In this document: positions 62,405 through 64,000 of the stretch, piece after piece
Numbering within the stretch: position 1 is the first letter of the stretch
Layout: every line of letters starts with the position of its first letter
Origin: JADGHX01 sp963837755
GTDB taxonomy: Bacteria; Pseudomonadota; Gammaproteobacteria; Steroidobacterales; Steroidobacteraceae
NCBI GenBank assembly: GCA_963837755.1
Contig: CAWIOP010000004.1
Coordinates: 124,001-188,000 of the forward strand
Length of the DNA: 64,000 nucleotides
Direction: 5' to 3'
Program-made: the position numbers and the translations under genes
The notes under the pieces: model-generated
What the model saw: the letters and a program-made list of their open reading frames with translations, nothing else
The model's database searches: none
Told to the model about the DNA's origin: nothing

Positions 62405-63760
62405 ATGGACGGAGCTTCCCTTCACACCCCATCGCCTCGTTCGCTCGACGAGCTCGAAGCCGAAATCACCGAGCTCGCTGGCCACCTCAACGCCGCCCAG
62501 CATCGCTGGCTCACGCTGATCGCGGAGTTCGATCAACGCAACGGCTGGGCAGCGGCGGGCTGCGCCTCGTGCGCTCATTGGTTGAACTTCAAATGTGGCG
62601 TGGCGATTGGCGCCGCTCGCGAGAAGGTTCGCGTCGCGCATGCGCTGGAGAACCTCCCGAAGATCTCGGCGGCGATGTCCCGCGGGCAGGTGAGCTACTC
62701 TAAGGTTCGCGCGGTGACGCGCGTTGCCGATGCGGGGACGGAAGACTACCTGCTCTCGATCGCGCTCCACGGCACCGCGCATCATGTGGAGCGGCTCGTG
62801 CAGTGCTTTCGCCGGGCGAAGGAAGCCGAAGAGCTTTCTCGTGAGGCGCGTCAATACGTTGGCCGCAGCGTCACCTACCTGCATGACGATGACGGCTCGC
62901 TGGTGTTGAAGGCGCGGCTGCCGGCGGAGGTTGGCGCGCTGCTCATCAAGGCGCTCGACGCGGCCATGGAGGAGATTTCGACGCCGGTCGTTCCCGCGGG
63001 AACGTTCAACAAGCCCTCACCGCCGCCGGATGAGCGGGCGACGCCATGTGCGCGCCGCGCGGATGCCGTTGCTGTGCTGGCGGAGAGCTTTCTCAAGCAT
63101 GGCGGGGCCGCTTTGAATGGCGGCGAGCGGCATCAGATTGTGGTTCACGTGGATGCGGAGACGTTACGCGACGGCACGGCGGGCAGGTGTGAGATGGAAG
63201 AGGGCCCTGCCCTGGCAGCCGAAACAGTTCGCCGGCTGGCCTGTGATTGCAGCGCTGTGATGCTTGTCGAGAACGAGCAGGGGGAGCCGCTGAATGTGGG
63301 AAGGAAGACAAGGAGCATCCCGCCGGCGCTGCGTCGGGCGCTGAATGCGCGGGACAGGGGCTGTCGGTTTCCGGGCTGCACGCATAGTCGGTATGTTGAC
63401 CATCATCATGTGCGGCACTGGGCGCAGGGTGGAGAGACGAAGGCTAAGAACCTGGTGACGTTGTGTCGGTTTCATCATCGGAAGGTGCATGAAGGCGGGG
63501 TCGTCGTGCAGGTGCTGGATGATGGAGCGTTTCGGTTTGTGAAGGCGGATGGGAGGGCGTTTGACAGCTTCGTTCCCGCGCGCGACGGGTCGACGGCGGA
63601 TTGGGCTCAACTGCTGCTGCAGCATGGAGACCGCGATATCCACATAGACAAATCGACGGCAGTCACTCGCTGGCGCGGCGAGCGCATGGACTACGGTATG
63701 GCGTTGGATGTTTTGCTCGCCCAATCGAAGCGCGTTCCCGCGGGAACGCTGGTCAACTAG
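62405..63760 (+). CDS. DUF222 / HNH endonuclease domain protein
   Basis: A 451-residue protein with an N-terminal DUF222 domain (LEAEITELAGHLNAAQHRWLTLIAEFD, GVAIGAAREKVRVAHALENLP) and a C-terminal HNH nuclease (CRFPGCTHSRYVDHHHVRHWAQGGETKAKNLVTLCRFHHRKVH). A family seen in many copies in some genomes, often tied to mobile DNA. Start ATG 62405 with GGAG upstream. Confidence 0.93.
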   Translation: MDGASLHTPSPRSLDELEAEITELAGHLNAAQHRWLTLIAEFDQRNGWAAAGCASCAHWLNFKCGVAIGAAREKVRVAHALENLPKISAAMSRGQVSYSKVRAVTRVADAGTEDYLLSIALHGTAHHVERLVQCFRRAKEAEELSREARQYVGRSVTYLHDDDGSLVLKARLPAEVGALLIKALDAAMEEISTPVVPAGTFNKPSPPPDERATPCARRADAVAVLAESFLKHGGAALNGGERHQIVVHVDAETLRDGTAGRCEMEEGPALAAETVRRLACDCSAVMLVENEQGEPLNVGRKTRSIPPALRRALNARDRGCRFPGCTHSRYVDHHHVRHWAQGGETKAKNLVTLCRFHHRKVHEGGVVVQVLDDGAFRFVKADGRAFDSFVPARDGSTADWAQLLLQHGDRDIHIDKSTAVTRWRGERMDYGMALDVLLAQSKRVPAGTLVN

Positions 63761-64000
63761 CGTCAGCGGTCATGCAAGACTCCCCGCCTCTCGATGAATT
63801 ACATAGCGATGAAGGCGCGGTCGCTGGTGGAAATCGAGGCGCCGCAGACAAAGCGCGCTAGCGATAGATACGCGTTGCCGACGAAGCGCAGGCGATGTTA
63901 GCATTTCGGAGGACGTACGTTCCATTTAGGGCCCATTGATGGAATCCTGCCGCTTTGATGCGGGCCCTTCCGAGGGGCATGATTGCGGCGGCTACCCGTA
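63761..64000. other. No gene seen to window end
   Basis: The last 240 bases hold no open frame with recognisable content on either strand and no clear promoter or terminator. Confidence 0.5.

Noticed and set aside
1..64000. CRISPR array, rRNA or tRNA genes
   Set aside because: No regularly spaced repeats and no recognisable rRNA or tRNA sequence was seen by eye; a covariance-model scan would settle tRNAs.

Overview
The window is a GC-rich (roughly 60-65% by eye) proteobacterial segment dominated by a molybdenum nitrogenase island, about 1-38.3 kb. The flanks are housekeeping, efflux and mobile DNA. The Isc operon type (iscS-iscU-erpA-iscA-hscB-hscA-fdx-iscX), the fixABCX electron-transfer set and the accessory nif genes suggest a gammaproteobacterial diazotroph. 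That placement is inferred from gene content only. No rRNA, tRNA or CRISPR array was seen.

Layout. 1-2.4 kb: molybdate uptake (modB cut by the window edge, modA, modD). 2.6-3.2 kb: bolA and grxD. 3.25-14.76 kb, minus strand: iscS, iscU, erpA, iscA, hscB, hscA, fdx, iscX, nifV, nifW, fixA, fixB, fixC, fixX, a [2Fe-2S] ferredoxin and a TPR protein. 15.2-23.65 kb, plus strand: nifB, ferredoxin, IscA-like, a tiny ORF, LRV protein, two nifZ-type genes, DUF3024, nifS, nifT, DUF6129, a DegT-like protein, [2Fe-2S] ferredoxin, a small protein and a SIR2-like protein. 23.66-28.8 kb, mostly minus: uncharacterised nif-neighbour proteins, a broken ygfZ fused to a hipA fragment, Rieske protein, ankyrin protein, truncated haemoglobin, a nitroreductase-like piece and a degenerate receiver protein. 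29.3-38.3 kb, plus: nifH, nifD, nifK, nifE, nifN, nifX, a NifX-associated protein, a CCE_0567-type protein, fdxB and nifQ. 38.5-57.6 kb: a secreted protein, an outer-membrane barrel, PEP synthase, a P-type ATPase, two facing efflux operons, a PLP decarboxylase and an NDH-2-type dehydrogenase. 57.8-64 kb: a radC remnant, an AlbA_2 protein, an ISL3-type IS with an 8-bp target duplication, an intact radC and a DUF222/HNH protein.

Regulation. Five good -24/-12 (sigma54) promoters are readable. They lie before iscS, nifB (divergent pair), nifV, nifH and the receiver operon (divergent pair). Five TGT-N10-ACA NifA sites sit at the expected distances upstream. The Fe-S assembly operon, nifB, homocitrate/Fix genes, nitrogenase and the redox accessory operon therefore look like one NifA regulon. 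No nifA, nifL, iscR or nifU is present in the window.

The most striking signal is in the DNA itself. fixA, fixB, fixC, fixX, nifB, nifH, nifD and nifK all appear frameshifted, but almost every extra base sits exactly between two codons. At those sites the two adjacent bases are nearly always two synonymous alternatives for one wobble position (for example AC[G/C], AA[G/A], TG[T/C]). In fixA and fixC some wobble bases are instead missing. The simplest reading is a consensus built from mixed reads of related diazotrophs, with both (or neither) allele written out, so these genes are probably intact in the organism. Real oddities that survive this reading include a nif-cluster DegT homologue without the PLP lysine, a receiver domain without its phospho-aspartate, an isc operon under NifA-type control without iscR, and a ygfZ that has lost its middle and runs into a hipA fragment.
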